Origin: Deltaproteobacteria bacterium | Lineage (GTDB): Bacteria > Desulfobacterota > DSM-4660 > Desulfatiglandales > Desulfatiglandaceae | Length of the DNA: 7,376 nucleotides | Assembly: GCA_019314425.1 (NCBI GenBank) | Contig: JAFCZI010000115.1 | Location: 1 to 7,376, forward strand | Direction: 5' to 3' | In this document: positions 7,325-7,376 of the stretch, one piece after another | How positions within the stretch are numbered: the first letter of the stretch is position 1 | Layout of the letters: the number at the start of each line of letters is the position of its first letter | Program-made: the position numbers and the translations under genes | Notes under the pieces: generated by a model | The model's database searches: none | What the model saw: only the letters and a program-made list of their open reading frames with translations | What the model was told of the DNA's origin: nothing

Positions 7325-7376
7325 CTTAGGCGGAATCATCACAACAATATGCACATGATCTTTTTGAACATTTAAC
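7262..7376 (-). pseudogene. tnpA: IS200/IS605-type TnpA (Y1 transposase) fragment
   Basis: Read from the right edge on the minus strand, about 35 codons give QKDHVHIVVMIPPK, then ISDYMGIIKGRTAIRVFN. This is the HUH motif (HVH, nt 7357-7349) and the following PPKxxxSDxxGxxKGxxxxRxF block of Y1 (REP-like, single-strand) transposases of IS200/IS605. The start lies beyond the window. Towards its own C-terminus the similarity ends at about 7262-7273, where the strand becomes antisense to the methylase gene. The catalytic tyrosine helix that should follow is missing. The fragment is thus broken inside its coding region rather than at an IS end, which excludes simple IS insertion. Confidence 0.75.

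Noticed and set aside
7106..7354. An 82-codon minus-strand gene starting at GTG 7354
   Set aside because: The GTG is the valine of the HVH motif inside tnpA, and the part below about 7262 is antisense methylase; it is a chimeric frame across a joint.

Overview
The window reads as a chromosomal segment of a Gram-negative, probably deltaproteobacterial (Desulfobacterota-like) bacterium. This rests on the overall flavour of the proteins (a canonical EttA, an outer-membrane-type ABC auxiliary lipoprotein, a soluble-looking histidine kinase) and is only an inference; no marker fixes the taxon.

Layout, left to right, all main genes on the + strand. (1) 3-731: C-terminal part of a sensor histidine kinase that enters from beyond the left edge. 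(2) 732 to about 841: a short remnant of an insertion sequence, with one terminal inverted repeat at 732-748 and the last ~31 codons of its transposase on the minus strand. (3) 842-1375: an ABC-transport auxiliary component (PqiC / ABC_trans_aux type) whose N-terminal lipoprotein signal is gone because the IS remnant abuts its middle. (4) 1385-3064: ettA, an intact ABC-F translation factor, 9 bases downstream. (5) 3065-3333: intergenic, with a hairpin just after ettA and a good sigma-70-like promoter at 3238-3266. (6) 3334-5313: a PLD-nuclease/helicase fusion protein, followed with an ATGA overlap by (7) an Eco57I-type N6-adenine methyltransferase/restriction protein, 5310 to about 7273, and (8) the fragment of an IS200/IS605 TnpA transposase on the minus strand at the right edge.

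The last three items look like the ruins of a helicase plus methylase defence (restriction-modification-like) operon. The helicase has lost everything between motif Ia and motif VI in one in-frame deletion, and its Walker A reads GLEKT instead of GLGKT. The methylase has a frame-shifting internal deletion near 6026-6032 and is cut off before its catalytic NPPY motif by fusion to the inside of the tnpA fragment. Together with the IS/auxiliary-gene fusion, four rearrangement junctions lie within 6.5 kb, while ettA between them is intact. The most economical reading is a decaying accessory island. A mis-joined (chimeric) assembly is the main alternative and can be settled by read mapping. I found no convincing new intact system; the value of the window is in the decay scars, two of which show apparent short shared sequence at the joint.
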